Of a DNA stretch of 9,894 bases, positions 1-5,670 are shown one piece after another (positions within the stretch are counted from its first letter, which is position 1; the number at the start of each line of letters is the position of its first letter). The DNA comes from Gemmatimonadota bacterium (lineage in GTDB: Bacteria > Gemmatimonadota > Gemmatimonadetes > Gemmatimonadales > Gemmatimonadaceae): the NCBI GenBank assembly GCA_028287205.1, contig JAQBQC010000155.1:1-9894 (forward strand). Direction: 5' to 3'. The translations under genes were made by a program, and so were the position numbers. A model generated the notes under the pieces. That model saw only the letters and a list, made by a program, of their open reading frames with translations. It did not search any database and had not been told where the DNA came from.

Positions 1-731
1 AAGTCGCCGCGAAGGAGCTCGATGATCGTGCTCGTCACGTTTCCGTCGAGCACGTTGTCGAGCTCGGAATCATCGGGGGCCGGCAGCACCCACACCCCAC
101 CCCGGCTCGCCGTCATGAGCGAGTGCAGCAAATCGGAATCGATGCGATCGAGCTTTGCCGCGACGTCCGCCATGTCGTACGTCGGGCGCAGGTCGAGCAG
201 AACGCGCACGTCGCCGCCGGCGACGACGAGATCCGCGACTGCCACACGCGCGCTCTTGTGATTCGCCGCGAATCCATGCGCGAGATTGACGGCGATCGTC
301 GAGTTGCCCAACCCGCCCTTGCCGCTGTACACGGCAATGACGCGCCCGCGCTGCGCGCTCGCCTGGTTGCGCCGCATGAGCCGATCCACGGCGGATGCGA
401 GATCCTTGTCGTCGAGTGGCAACGGGAGGAACTCGTGAATGCCGGAGCGCATCGCACGGAGTATCAGCTCGGGATCGGCGCGCGGCGCCGTGCCGATGAC
501 GAACGTCGTTTGCAGCCGGCGAATTTCGCGATCCAGAGCCGCGAGCAATGGCGCGCCCGCGTTCTGGAGTGGAACGATCAGCAGATCGAAATGCTTGTCA
601 CGCAGCAGGTCGAGCGCATCCTGGATGGAGGCGGCCACGAATGTCTGCGCGAAACCGAATCGCGCGAGAACATCCGTAGCTGCCTGGTCCGGGTCAACGG
701 ATCCCGATACAATGAGCGCTTGACGTCGCAT
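1..731 (-). CDS. cpaE: CpaE/TadZ-like pilus localisation ATPase, 3' end cut by window
   Basis: The first 243 residues are visible and the C-terminus lies beyond position 1. In the family this protein directs the Tad machinery to its site at the inner membrane. Residues 5-120 form a receiver-like fold, but the usual phospho-acceptor position is occupied by LLIVPL, with no Asp, so it looks like a pseudo-receiver. From about 130 there is a MinD/ParA-type ATPase: deviant Walker A SGKGGLGNST at 136-145, where the second lysine of KGGxGK(S/T) is Asn143, and a Walker A'-like strand VAVADLVVAGGDVRVLLDL with Asp167. Loss of the second lysine is, as I recall, common in TadZ/CpaE. The ATG at 729-731 is preceded by GGAG at 741-744 with 9 bases between. 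It begins 26 bases after cpaC ends, so it belongs to the same operon. Confidence 0.9.
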   Translation of the reverse strand, partial: MRRQALIVSGSVDPDQAATDVLARFGFAQTFVAASIQDALDLLRDKHFDLLIVPLQNAGAPLLAALDREIRRLQTTFVIGTAPRADPELILRAMRSGIHEFLPLPLDDKDLASAVDRLMRRNQASAQRGRVIAVYSGKGGLGNSTIAVNLAHGFAANHKSARVAVADLVVAGGDVRVLLDLRPTYDMADVAAKLDRIDSDLLHSLMTASRGGVWVLPAPDDSELDNVLDGNVTSTIIELLRGD

Positions 732-757
732 GCAATGTCTCTCCGCCTCCGCTATCG

Positions 758-1966
758 CTAACGCGGGGGTTTGGTCGGCACGGTGGGCACCGGGAGACGC
801 TTTTGAATCGCCTCGCGCGCAGGAAGCGTTGTGTCGGACACCACCGGCAGGAGATCCTGAGTCCGCGGACGCTGTGGGTCGACGACGACCGGCGTCACGA
901 CGATCAGAAGCTCGGTCTCATTTCGCTGCCATCGCTGGCTCGAGAACAGATTGCCGAGAATGGGAATATCCTGGAGCAACGGGATGCCGGTCTTCACGCG
1001 CTCGCGCTCATCGTTGAACAGCCCGGAGATGATGAGACTTTCGTTGGGCCGCACGTCGACGGTCGTTTCGATGCGGCGAGTTCTGAACGCTGGAATGCGA
1101 AATCCGGAGAGCGTGATGGCGTTCGCAAAATCGAGGCTCGAGACCTCGGGGCGTATCGACAGCTTGAGGAGGCTGTCGCCAATGATCTCGCCGAGGAAGC
1201 GCAGTCGAACACCGAATTCCTTGTACTGAATCGTGATGCGAGTACCGACATCGCCGGCACCTCCCCCCTGTGCGACGGGGATGGGAAGCTCGCCACCCGC
1301 GAGAAAGGTCGCCTCTTCGCGGTTGCTCGCCATGAGTGTCGGCTCCGCGAGCGTGCGCGATCGGCCCTTGGTTTCTTGGAGCTGAAGGAAGCCGAGGAGT
1401 TTGTCCGTACCGAAATTCGTCAGCACACTCAAGAACTGCCCAGCGTCCGGAATCGTCAACGCATTGCCATTCAGCCCGTTGTCGTTCTCCAGCACGCCGG
1501 TTCCGACGCGCACGTGTGCATCGCGAAAGAGCCCGGAGAAGCCAATCTCTCGCAGCAGATCACGGCGCACCTCGGCGAACTTGATGCTGACGATGATCTG
1601 CTTCCGCTCTGCGGACGAGCGCACCTGCACGCGGTATTGCTGCCGCGTGCCGTTGCTCTGCCAGACGATGGCGTCCGTCTCACCCGCCGTCTTCGCGTTG
1701 ATCACGACTTCGCGCTCACTGATCACGACGAGATCCGCGACATCGGGATTCGCGACAGAGACGTGCGTGAGGGCGCTCGGAGTCGTGATCGGAAACGAGC
1801 GGCCGATCGTGAGCTGGAGCGGCGTCACCGTCCCTTCCTGCGCCATCGCACGTGCCGCTCCGATGCGAGAGAGCGACAGCGCAATCAGCGCGAGACGTAC
1901 GCCGTAGATCCACTGTGATCGGTTCACCGGTTCCCTCACTGTATGTGTGCTCGGCGAGTGCTTCAT
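758..1966 (-). CDS. cpaC: Tad pilus outer-membrane secretin CpaC/RcpA
   Basis: This 402-residue protein should form the multimeric outer-membrane channel through which the Flp pilus exits. Residues 1-43 look like a signal sequence with a long basic N-terminal part and a likely cleavage after ARAMA before QE. Residues 47-117 match the pilus-secretin N-terminal region (LTIGRSFPI ... VANPDVADLVVIS). The secretin core spans about 140-360 and ends with the classic GIPLLQDIPILGNLFSSQ stretch followed by NETELLIVVTPVVV. I see no BON domain, which some CpaC proteins carry. A proline-rich tail of about 40 residues follows the last strand. The ATG (1964-1966) overlaps the cpaB stop as ATGA with no strong ribosome binding site, so translation is probably coupled to cpaB. 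Confidence 0.95.
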   Translation of the reverse strand: MKHSPSTHTVREPVNRSQWIYGVRLALIALSLSRIGAARAMAQEGTVTPLQLTIGRSFPITTPSALTHVSVANPDVADLVVISEREVVINAKTAGETDAIVWQSNGTRQQYRVQVRSSAERKQIIVSIKFAEVRRDLLREIGFSGLFRDAHVRVGTGVLENDNGLNGNALTIPDAGQFLSVLTNFGTDKLLGFLQLQETKGRSRTLAEPTLMASNREEATFLAGGELPIPVAQGGGAGDVGTRITIQYKEFGVRLRFLGEIIGDSLLKLSIRPEVSSLDFANAITLSGFRIPAFRTRRIETTVDVRPNESLIISGLFNDERERVKTGIPLLQDIPILGNLFSSQRWQRNETELLIVVTPVVVDPQRPRTQDLLPVVSDTTLPAREAIQKRLPVPTVPTKPPR

Positions 1967-2892
1967 GGCTTGGACGCGGTGAGACTGTCACTCTTCTTCA
2001 CGAACCTGTTCTGCGACATCGTGGAGCCGCGATACACCTGCACCGTGAGCGAGTCGGGCGATCTGGGCGCGACCTGCACGATGACGGGTGGTGGCGGAGG
2101 TGGGGGCGGCGCTGCAGCAACGCGATGGCGCGGCGGCGGATCGGGCCGCTTGCTCGTGAGGTCCACCAGACGGCCGTCTCTCAGCTGCGACAGCACGTCG
2201 GATGAGGTCGCGCCCTTCGTCTTGATGCTGTCCGGATCTCCATATCCGCGCAGCACGAGCGCGATGGATCCCTGCCCCATGGCGATCGCCAGGCGCTCGG
2301 CTTCATCCGGCGTGACTTCGAGCGTTGCCGTCGTCGCGTTGATCGGCTTTCCGTCGTCGCCGCGCGTCACCTGCTGGCCGACCGAGAGCACGCGCATGTT
2401 CTCCATGAACAGCTTCGCCACCTGGAGCTCCTTCTCGCTCCTGTCGTCGCGAATGTTCACGAGCACATCGACGCGGCTGTTCGGCTGTATGAGGCCGCTG
2501 ATCCCGGCCACGTCGTTGATCTTCACCGACATCGCGCGCTTGCCCGGCGCGATCTTGATCTCGAGCCCGCCCGTGGTCCCCGCTGGAGCGAGGCGTCCCG
2601 GAACGATCGGCTCGCCCTGAAACACGGGCACGCGAGTCACGCGTCCGACCACGGAGTCGACGGAGGAGAAGGCTCCGGCGGGCAGCGTTTGCACGGGCCA
2701 TTGGCCGGTGGTCAGCGCGATCTTGTCGATCACGTGTCCTTCGGGGATGTCCTGCGACGCGACCACGACCTGCGCCGTCACGACGCGGTTGTTCTCCTTG
2801 CTCGCCTCGAGCGCCCTGTAGACGCCGTAGGTCGCGACCGCCGCAACCAGAACGGCGATGTAGAACACGAGTGTGTACCGGCGCTCAGCCAT
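1963..2892 (-). CDS. cpaB: Tad pilus assembly protein CpaB/RcpC
   Basis: The protein has 309 residues and is the periplasmic, membrane-anchored partner of the secretin. Residues 7-26 form one N-terminal membrane segment. A SAF-type domain covers about 38-103 (VVVASQDIPEGHVIDK ... VPVFQGEPIVPGRL). The RcpC/CpaB domain follows to about 220, with GKRAMSVKINDVAGISGLI and PNSRVDVLVN. The C-terminal tail is unusual: residues 250-269 are proline-rich and include eight consecutive prolines at 262-269, then a polar, charged end. The ATG at 2890-2892 has only a weak ribosome binding site. The gene ends in an ATGA overlap with cpaC, which supports a shared transcript and coupled synthesis of secretin and partner. 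Confidence 0.93.
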   Translation of the reverse strand: MAERRYTLVFYIAVLVAAVATYGVYRALEASKENNRVVTAQVVVASQDIPEGHVIDKIALTTGQWPVQTLPAGAFSSVDSVVGRVTRVPVFQGEPIVPGRLAPAGTTGGLEIKIAPGKRAMSVKINDVAGISGLIQPNSRVDVLVNIRDDRSEKELQVAKLFMENMRVLSVGQQVTRGDDGKPINATTATLEVTPDEAERLAIAMGQGSIALVLRGYGDPDSIKTKGATSSDVLSQLRDGRLVDLTSKRPDPPPRHRVAAAPPPPPPPPVIVQVAPRSPDSLTVQVYRGSTMSQNRFVKKSDSLTASKP

Positions 2893-2952
2893 GCAGCGCT
2901 CGCAGGTATCGAACCGTGAAATTTCCGGGAAGCGCGCTCAGAGTTTCGAAGA

Positions 2953-3360
2953 TCACGGTGCCTGCTCCCAGCGGAAGATGGCGCTGCGACGGACGGGGAA
3001 TGTCCATCCCACGAGTACCAGCGGCGCGAACGGATAGCTGGCCTGTACGGTGACCTGGCGGTTTGCCAGCGTCACGAAGACGCTCTCGGGCTTGAGTGCC
3101 GGGCCGATCGGCGTGAAGGCCGTGGTCACGGTCGACTTGATGAGTGTCTTGTTGGCGGCGATGGTGGGATCGGTCGCCATCACGGCGGCGGATCGTGCAC
3201 CCTCGCGCACCGCCGAAGCCAGATTGTTCAGCGTGTAGAACGCCCTGCCTATGTCCACGATCCCCCAGAGCAGAATCAGAAGCAGCGGAACGACCAACGC
3301 GAACTCGACGATGGCGGCTCCCTTTCGATTTCGTCGCAACAGCAGCCGAACGCGCTTCAT
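2953..3360 (-). CDS. tadE: TadE-like pseudopilin
   Basis: I take the start at the ATG 3358-3360, giving 135 residues. An in-frame extension to 3441 exists, but it overlaps cpaA in another frame and lacks pilin character. The N-terminus is a short basic leader followed by RKG|AAIVEFALVVPLLLILL: a prepilin-type site after Gly14, with Glu19 at position +5 and a single hydrophobic helix. The downstream motif GRAFYTLNNLASAVREGAR is typical of TadE-like proteins, which are processed by the same peptidase as Flp and assist pilus assembly. A purine-rich site (GAGAGGCGG on the minus strand) lies just upstream. The cpaA stop is 10 bases away, and 60 bases separate this gene from cpaB. TadF/TadG-type paralogues are not visible here. 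Confidence 0.9.
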   Translation of the reverse strand: MKRVRLLLRRNRKGAAIVEFALVVPLLLILLWGIVDIGRAFYTLNNLASAVREGARSAAVMATDPTIAANKTLIKSTVTTAFTPIGPALKPESVFVTLANRQVTVQASYPFAPLVLVGWTFPVRRSAIFRWEQAP

Positions 3361-3370
3361 TGTCCGCCTC

Positions 3371-3907
3371 TCAGAAGAGATGTTTCGACATGAACGCTGC
3401 AATCGCCAGACCCAGCGACAACGCGACACTGTACGGCACATGCTGACGCGTTGTCGGCCCTACGCGCGCCTGCACGAGCGTGCGCGGAAGGACACTTGCT
3501 ACCCACAGCGATGTTGCTGTGCCACGAACGCCGCGGAAGCGCAGCATCCACAGGAGCGCGAGCGCGCCGCCGATGACTCCGCCAATGATCGCAGCCTCGA
3601 AGGTGCGCATCGGCCCCAACCACATCCCTGCGGCGGCAGCCAGCTTCACATCCCCGGCACCGAGCAGGCCAAAAGCGTACGACGGAAACCAGACGAGCAA
3701 TCCGACTGCGAGCCCGCCGAACGCAATGCCCAGTCCCGCCAGATCCGGATGCTGCCACATCGTGAAAAGCAAACCCGTTGCGGCGAGCGACGCCGTCAGA
3801 CGGTTCGGAATTTTTCGTACACGCACGTCCCACACACACGCAATGCTGAGCATTGTGAGAAACACCGCCGCGGCCGCATACCGCAGCGGCGATCCCACGA
3901 ACATCAC
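3371..3907 (-). CDS. cpaA: Prepilin peptidase CpaA/TadV (type IV leader aspartic peptidase)
   Basis: This polytopic inner-membrane aspartic protease removes the leaders of Flp and TadE-type pilins. It has 178 residues, close to the usual size of the short TadV type that lacks the methyltransferase domain of PilD. Both catalytic aspartates are visible: Asp27 in WDVRVRKIPN and Asp86 in the GAGDVK motif (83-88). About five or six hydrophobic segments surround them. The start could be the GTG at 3905-3907 or the adjacent ATG at 3902-3904; neither has a clear ribosome binding site. A perfect 10-bp hairpin ends 7 bases upstream of the GTG, so initiation may depend on translation of the preceding pilin gene. 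The stop lies 10 bases before tadE. Confidence 0.92.
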   Translation of the reverse strand: MMFVGSPLRYAAAAVFLTMLSIACVWDVRVRKIPNRLTASLAATGLLFTMWQHPDLAGLGIAFGGLAVGLLVWFPSYAFGLLGAGDVKLAAAAGMWLGPMRTFEAAIIGGVIGGALALLWMLRFRGVRGTATSLWVASVLPRTLVQARVGPTTRQHVPYSVALSLGLAIAAFMSKHLF

Positions 3908-3914
3908 GCTACAC

Positions 3915-3945
3915 CCAGCTCGACGGAGCTAGCAGGTCGAGCTGG
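3915..3945 (-). promoter_or_regulatory. Perfect 10-bp hairpin between the third flp gene and cpaA
   Basis: CCAGCTCGAC at 3915-3924 is exactly complementary to GTCGAGCTGG at 3936-3945, leaving an 11-base loop that contains the pilin stop codon (3929-3931). On the transcript it encodes the last pilin codons on one arm and approaches the cpaA start on the other. No U-run follows, so it does not look like a complete intrinsic terminator. An mRNA-stabilising, processing or attenuating role that keeps pilin levels above those of the assembly proteins is my inference. Confidence 0.5.
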
Positions 3946-4174
3946 CGGTCAGACACGACGACACCGACGAGAACTTCGTTTTCACGGCGGTGCCGATATT
4001 CAAGAGCGTCAAGGCACACACGAAAGCAATCAGCGCGAGCAGTAAGGCGTACTCCACCATCGTCGCGGCATCGTCCTCAATGAGAAAGGCGCGAAGCCGT
4101 CGTACCAGATCTCGTCCAACAGACCCCGATTGGGGGCGGCAAGCAGATACATGGGAGCCGCCGACCGGCATCAT
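3929..4174 (-). CDS. flp: Divergent Flp-type pilin (third copy)
   Basis: I place the start at the ATG 4172-4174, which overlaps the stop of the preceding pilin gene as ATGA; a TTG at 4207 in the same frame would lengthen it by 11 codons. The 81-residue product has a leader of about 36 residues, much longer than the 17 of its neighbours. The processing site reads DDA|ATMVEYALL, so Ala36 replaces the usual Gly at -1, while Glu at +5 and Tyr at +6 are kept. One hydrophobic helix follows, then KTKFSSVSSC and a C-terminal Cys (Cys74, Cys81; an extra Cys53 lies in the helix). Reduced similarity to the other two copies suggests a minor or specialised pilin. No clear ribosome binding site precedes the ATG, which fits translational reinitiation. 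Confidence 0.82.
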   Translation of the reverse strand: MMPVGGSHVSACRPQSGSVGRDLVRRLRAFLIEDDAATMVEYALLLALIAFVCALTLLNIGTAVKTKFSSVSSCLTASSTC

Positions 4175-4368
4175 GCGCAAGTCGTCGACGAAGGCGTCGT
4201 GACGCAATCGCTCGTGGACGAATACCTCGTCTTGACGGTCGTACCCAGCGTAACGAGTGCAGCCGCGACCACGATCGCGATCAGCGCGATGAGCAGCGCG
4301 TACTCGATCATTGTTGCGCCATCTTCATCACGCACAAACGCGTGAAACACCTTCATCACCCGCTTCAT
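4171..4368 (-). CDS. flp: Flp-type pilin (second copy)
   Basis: This is a 65-residue prepilin. The start is the ATG at 4366-4368, chosen because AGGAG lies 7 bases upstream; the same frame opens further out to 4440 without such support. The leader is 17 residues and ends at DEDG|ATMIEYALL, with cleavage after Gly17 and Glu22/Tyr23 in the canonical +5/+6 places. A hydrophobic helix runs to about residue 42, then a basic turn VKTRYSS and a short Ser/Thr-rich tail with Cys55 and Cys64 (C-x8-C). By my count it is identical to the first copy at 48 of 65 positions, the changes being concentrated in the leader, so the two are tandem duplicates. The stop overlaps the start of the third pilin gene. 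Confidence 0.92.
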   Translation of the reverse strand: MKRVMKVFHAFVRDEDGATMIEYALLIALIAIVVAAALVTLGTTVKTRYSSTSDCVTTPSSTTCA

Positions 4369-4408
4369 AATCGAACTCCTGTCATGAGCCGCATGAGAGA
4401 TTCCCGCG

Positions 4409-4436
4409 TCGAGCGCGAACGCGTCGAGGCGCTCGA
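4409..4436 (-). promoter_or_regulatory. 8-bp hairpin between first and second flp genes
   Basis: TCGAGCGC at 4409-4416 pairs perfectly with GCGCTCGA at 4429-4436 around a 12-base loop. It lies in the 80-base gap between the first pilin stop (4449) and the second pilin start (4368), about 40 bases ahead of that gene's AGGAG. No U-run follows. It could protect the upstream pilin message or modulate read-through; this role is inferred. Confidence 0.4.
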
Positions 4437-4448
4437 ACACTTCGGTGG

Positions 4449-4646
4449 TCAGGCGCAGTTGGTCGAATTCGGTGTTGCAACGCAGGTGCTCACGGACGAG
4501 TACTTCGTCTTCACTGCCGTGCCGAGCGTGACGAGTGCAGCGGCAACGACGACTGCGATGAGCGCGACGAGCAGTGCGTACTCGATCATCGTTGCGCCAT
4601 CCTCATCGCGGATGAACGCGGCGAGTGTTGCGTGGATCTTTTTCAT
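4449..4646 (-). CDS. flp: Flp-type pilin (first copy, operon-leading)
   Basis: This 65-residue prepilin leads the tad operon and is probably the main fibre subunit because of its position and strong translation signal: AGGAG at 4653-4657 sits 6 bases before the ATG at 4644-4646. The leader MKKIHATLAAFIRDEDG is cleaved after Gly17, and the mature protein begins ATMIEYALLVALI with Glu at +5 followed by Tyr, as in Flp pilins. A single hydrophobic helix to about residue 42 is followed by VKTKYSSVSTC and a Ser/Thr/Asn-rich end with Cys55 and Cys64. The mature protein, about 48 residues, is of normal Flp size. The paired cysteines are not something I associate with classical Flp pilins. Confidence 0.93.
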   Translation of the reverse strand: MKKIHATLAAFIRDEDGATMIEYALLVALIAVVVAAALVTLGTAVKTKYSSVSTCVATPNSTNCA

Positions 4647-4680
4647 GACAAGCTCCTAATCGAGAAGGGTGCTGCGTGAT

Positions 4681-4718
4681 GATCGATTCGCCTGGGCTGA
4701 CAGAAGCGAACATCGATC
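4681..4718 (-). promoter_or_regulatory. Hairpin in the untranslated leader of the flp/tad operon
   Basis: GATCGAT (4681-4687) pairs with ATCGATC (4712-4718), and TCGC (4688-4691) pairs with GCGA (4706-4709). The result is an 11-bp stem with a two-base bulge and a 14-base loop. It lies 23 bases upstream of the AGGAG of the first pilin gene, so it would be in the 5' leader if transcription starts near 4735. It could stabilise the pilin mRNA, or on DNA serve as a regulator site; the sequence does not decide between these. Confidence 0.45.
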
Positions 4719-4740
4719 GTGAAAAACTGTGGGGGGCGCG

Positions 4741-4776
4741 GTCAATAGTACCGCCATTTGGGAGTACCGCAAGCCA
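4741..4776 (-). promoter_or_regulatory. Candidate promoter and operator of the tad operon
   Basis: Two copies of the octamer GCGGTACT (minus strand; 4747-4754 and 4763-4770) are spaced 16 bp apart just upstream of the first pilin gene. A sigma70-like reading is TTGCGG, 16 bases, TACTAT. A sigma54-like reading is TGGC, 7 bases, TTGAC at 4741-4756, but it lacks the C of the -12 GC. The region is locally AT-richer than its surroundings. The direct repeats could be binding sites for an activator. The exact start site cannot be settled from sequence alone. Confidence 0.3.
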
Positions 4777-5031
4777 AATAATGATACATGGCTACGAACT
4801 CCGTAGGCCGCTGCCTCAGCTCCGATAGCGGGCCAACAACCAGGCGGAACATTAGACACACCCTGAACACATCCATTAGCTACGGAAAGCGACCAATCTC
4901 CGCTGTCGGATTAATTGGGAGCGTGAGATCGCAGGCGAGCACAACAAACCCGCCGCGGCGCGCGCGACAAGCGCGGACTGCGCGACATCACGCACAGAGC
5001 TCGGCGCGATCACATCGCCGCGATCCCGAGG
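4777..5031. other. Intergenic stretch with no supported gene
   Basis: This lies between the end of the membrane protein gene (stop at 5032) and the tad promoter region. Open frames cross it on both strands, but none has a ribosome binding site together with recognisable protein features. It contains GC-rich patches (for example near 4950-4970) and a weak imperfect hairpin around 5001-5020 that could help end transcription of the upstream gene. No U-run is present. I see no RNA gene. Confidence 0.5.
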
Positions 5032-5550
5032 CTACTCCCGGGCGTCACCACGACTGGACGAACGCTCGACGGGAACGAAGAACGCCACCAACAACGGAAT
5101 CCAGACCAGAGCAAACCAGCCAGCGAACGTCTGCGGCATCGGCCACCCCTGGCTCGTCGCCGCGACGGTGTACGACTCGAGCAGAATCACGATGGCGCCG
5201 ACCCTGTTGTACAACGCTATGTAGACGGTCGCATCAACGGGCCGGCCGCCACTGCCGTTCTTCGCATTGCGTTCTCGCGGCTCGCGGATGGAGCTGAGCA
5301 ATCCCCATCCCACGAAGCTCGCAATGACGCCCATCGCGACGAGGATGCTGGCGATTTCCCATGCTCCATCGCGTGCGCCCCTCCATAGCGCGGCTCCCAG
5401 CAACGGATAGCTCGCGCTGTAAACCGCCAGCGCGATCCCGCACCGGACTCGCATCCGCGCGCGCACGTGCGATCGCGTGCGCGCGCGATCGACCACGCTC
5501 GAGGCCTCGTCGTACCCATTGGTGACGGACGAGCTTCGAAGTACAGCCAT
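5032..5550 (-). CDS. Unrecognised four-helix membrane protein
   Basis: I do not recognise this protein. The ATG at 5548-5550 (172 residues) is preferred over the GTG two codons upstream because GGGAG ends 5 bases before the ATG. Residues 1-35 are polar and then strongly basic (a run of Arg-rich repeats at about 24-36). Four hydrophobic segments follow, at roughly 38-57, 66-84, 108-130 and 139-160, and the tail is short and charged. The connection between segments 2 and 3 is polar (IREPRERNAKNGSGGRPVD). No catalytic motif is visible. It is separated from the hydrolase gene upstream by 165 bases and from the pilus operon by 385, so it probably has its own transcript. A role with either neighbour is unproven. 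Membrane topology supports it being a real gene, but no homologue is known to me. Confidence 0.6.
   Translation of the reverse strand: MAVLRSSSVTNGYDEASSVVDRARTRSHVRARMRVRCGIALAVYSASYPLLGAALWRGARDGAWEIASILVAMGVIASFVGWGLLSSIREPRERNAKNGSGGRPVDATVYIALYNRVGAIVILLESYTVAATSQGWPMPQTFAGWFALVWIPLLVAFFVPVERSSSRGDARE
5456..5487. repeat. Perfect 12-bp GC-alternating inverted repeat inside a gene
   Basis: CGCGCGCGCACG at 5456-5467 and CGTGCGCGCGCG at 5476-5487 are exact reverse complements around an 8-base spacer that contains CGATCG. Both arms are alternating pyrimidine/purine, the composition favouring left-handed Z-DNA and cruciform extrusion. It lies in the coding part for the Arg-rich N-terminal segment of the membrane protein, so codon choice in that basic segment may explain part of the pattern. 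Confidence 0.6.
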
Positions 5551-5610
5551 TGCCACTCCCGCATCATCACGCGAAACGAACGCCCGTCGTACAGACCGAC
5601 CGGATTGCGA

Positions 5611-5651
5611 CGCAAGGCCTTAGCCCCCCGACTCAAGCGTGGGACCTTGCG
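5611..5651 (-). promoter_or_regulatory. Possible structured 5' leader of the membrane protein gene
   Basis: CGCAAGG (5611-5617) is complementary to CCTTGCG (5645-5651), closing a 27-base interior that itself contains a CCC/GGG match and a GGC-TAAG-GCC mini-hairpin. It would fall in the untranslated leader between the putative promoter (5671-5698) and the ATG at 5550. I could not match it to a known riboswitch class: I looked for c-di-GMP-type and fluoride-type consensus strings and did not see them. It could be an operator or a chance fold. Confidence 0.3.
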
Positions 5652-5670
5652 AAGTCAAGCCGGAGGGACC

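Noticed and set aside
803..1918. Long plus-strand open frame (371 codons)
   Set aside because: It lies exactly opposite the well-supported secretin gene, its product is Arg/Asp/His-rich without domains, and it is the expected antisense shadow in GC-rich DNA.
3251..4045. Plus-strand open frame of 264 codons
   Set aside because: It crosses tadE, cpaA and part of a pilin gene antisense, with low-complexity charged composition and no family resemblance.
4656..4859. 67-codon minus-strand frame upstream of the first pilin
   Set aside because: No ribosome binding site and no protein features; it covers the promoter and leader hairpin of the operon.
4788..5297. Plus-strand frame of 169 codons in the gap before the pilus operon
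   Set aside because: No ribosome binding site, a Ser/Thr/Arg-rich shuffled composition, and half of it is antisense to the membrane protein gene.
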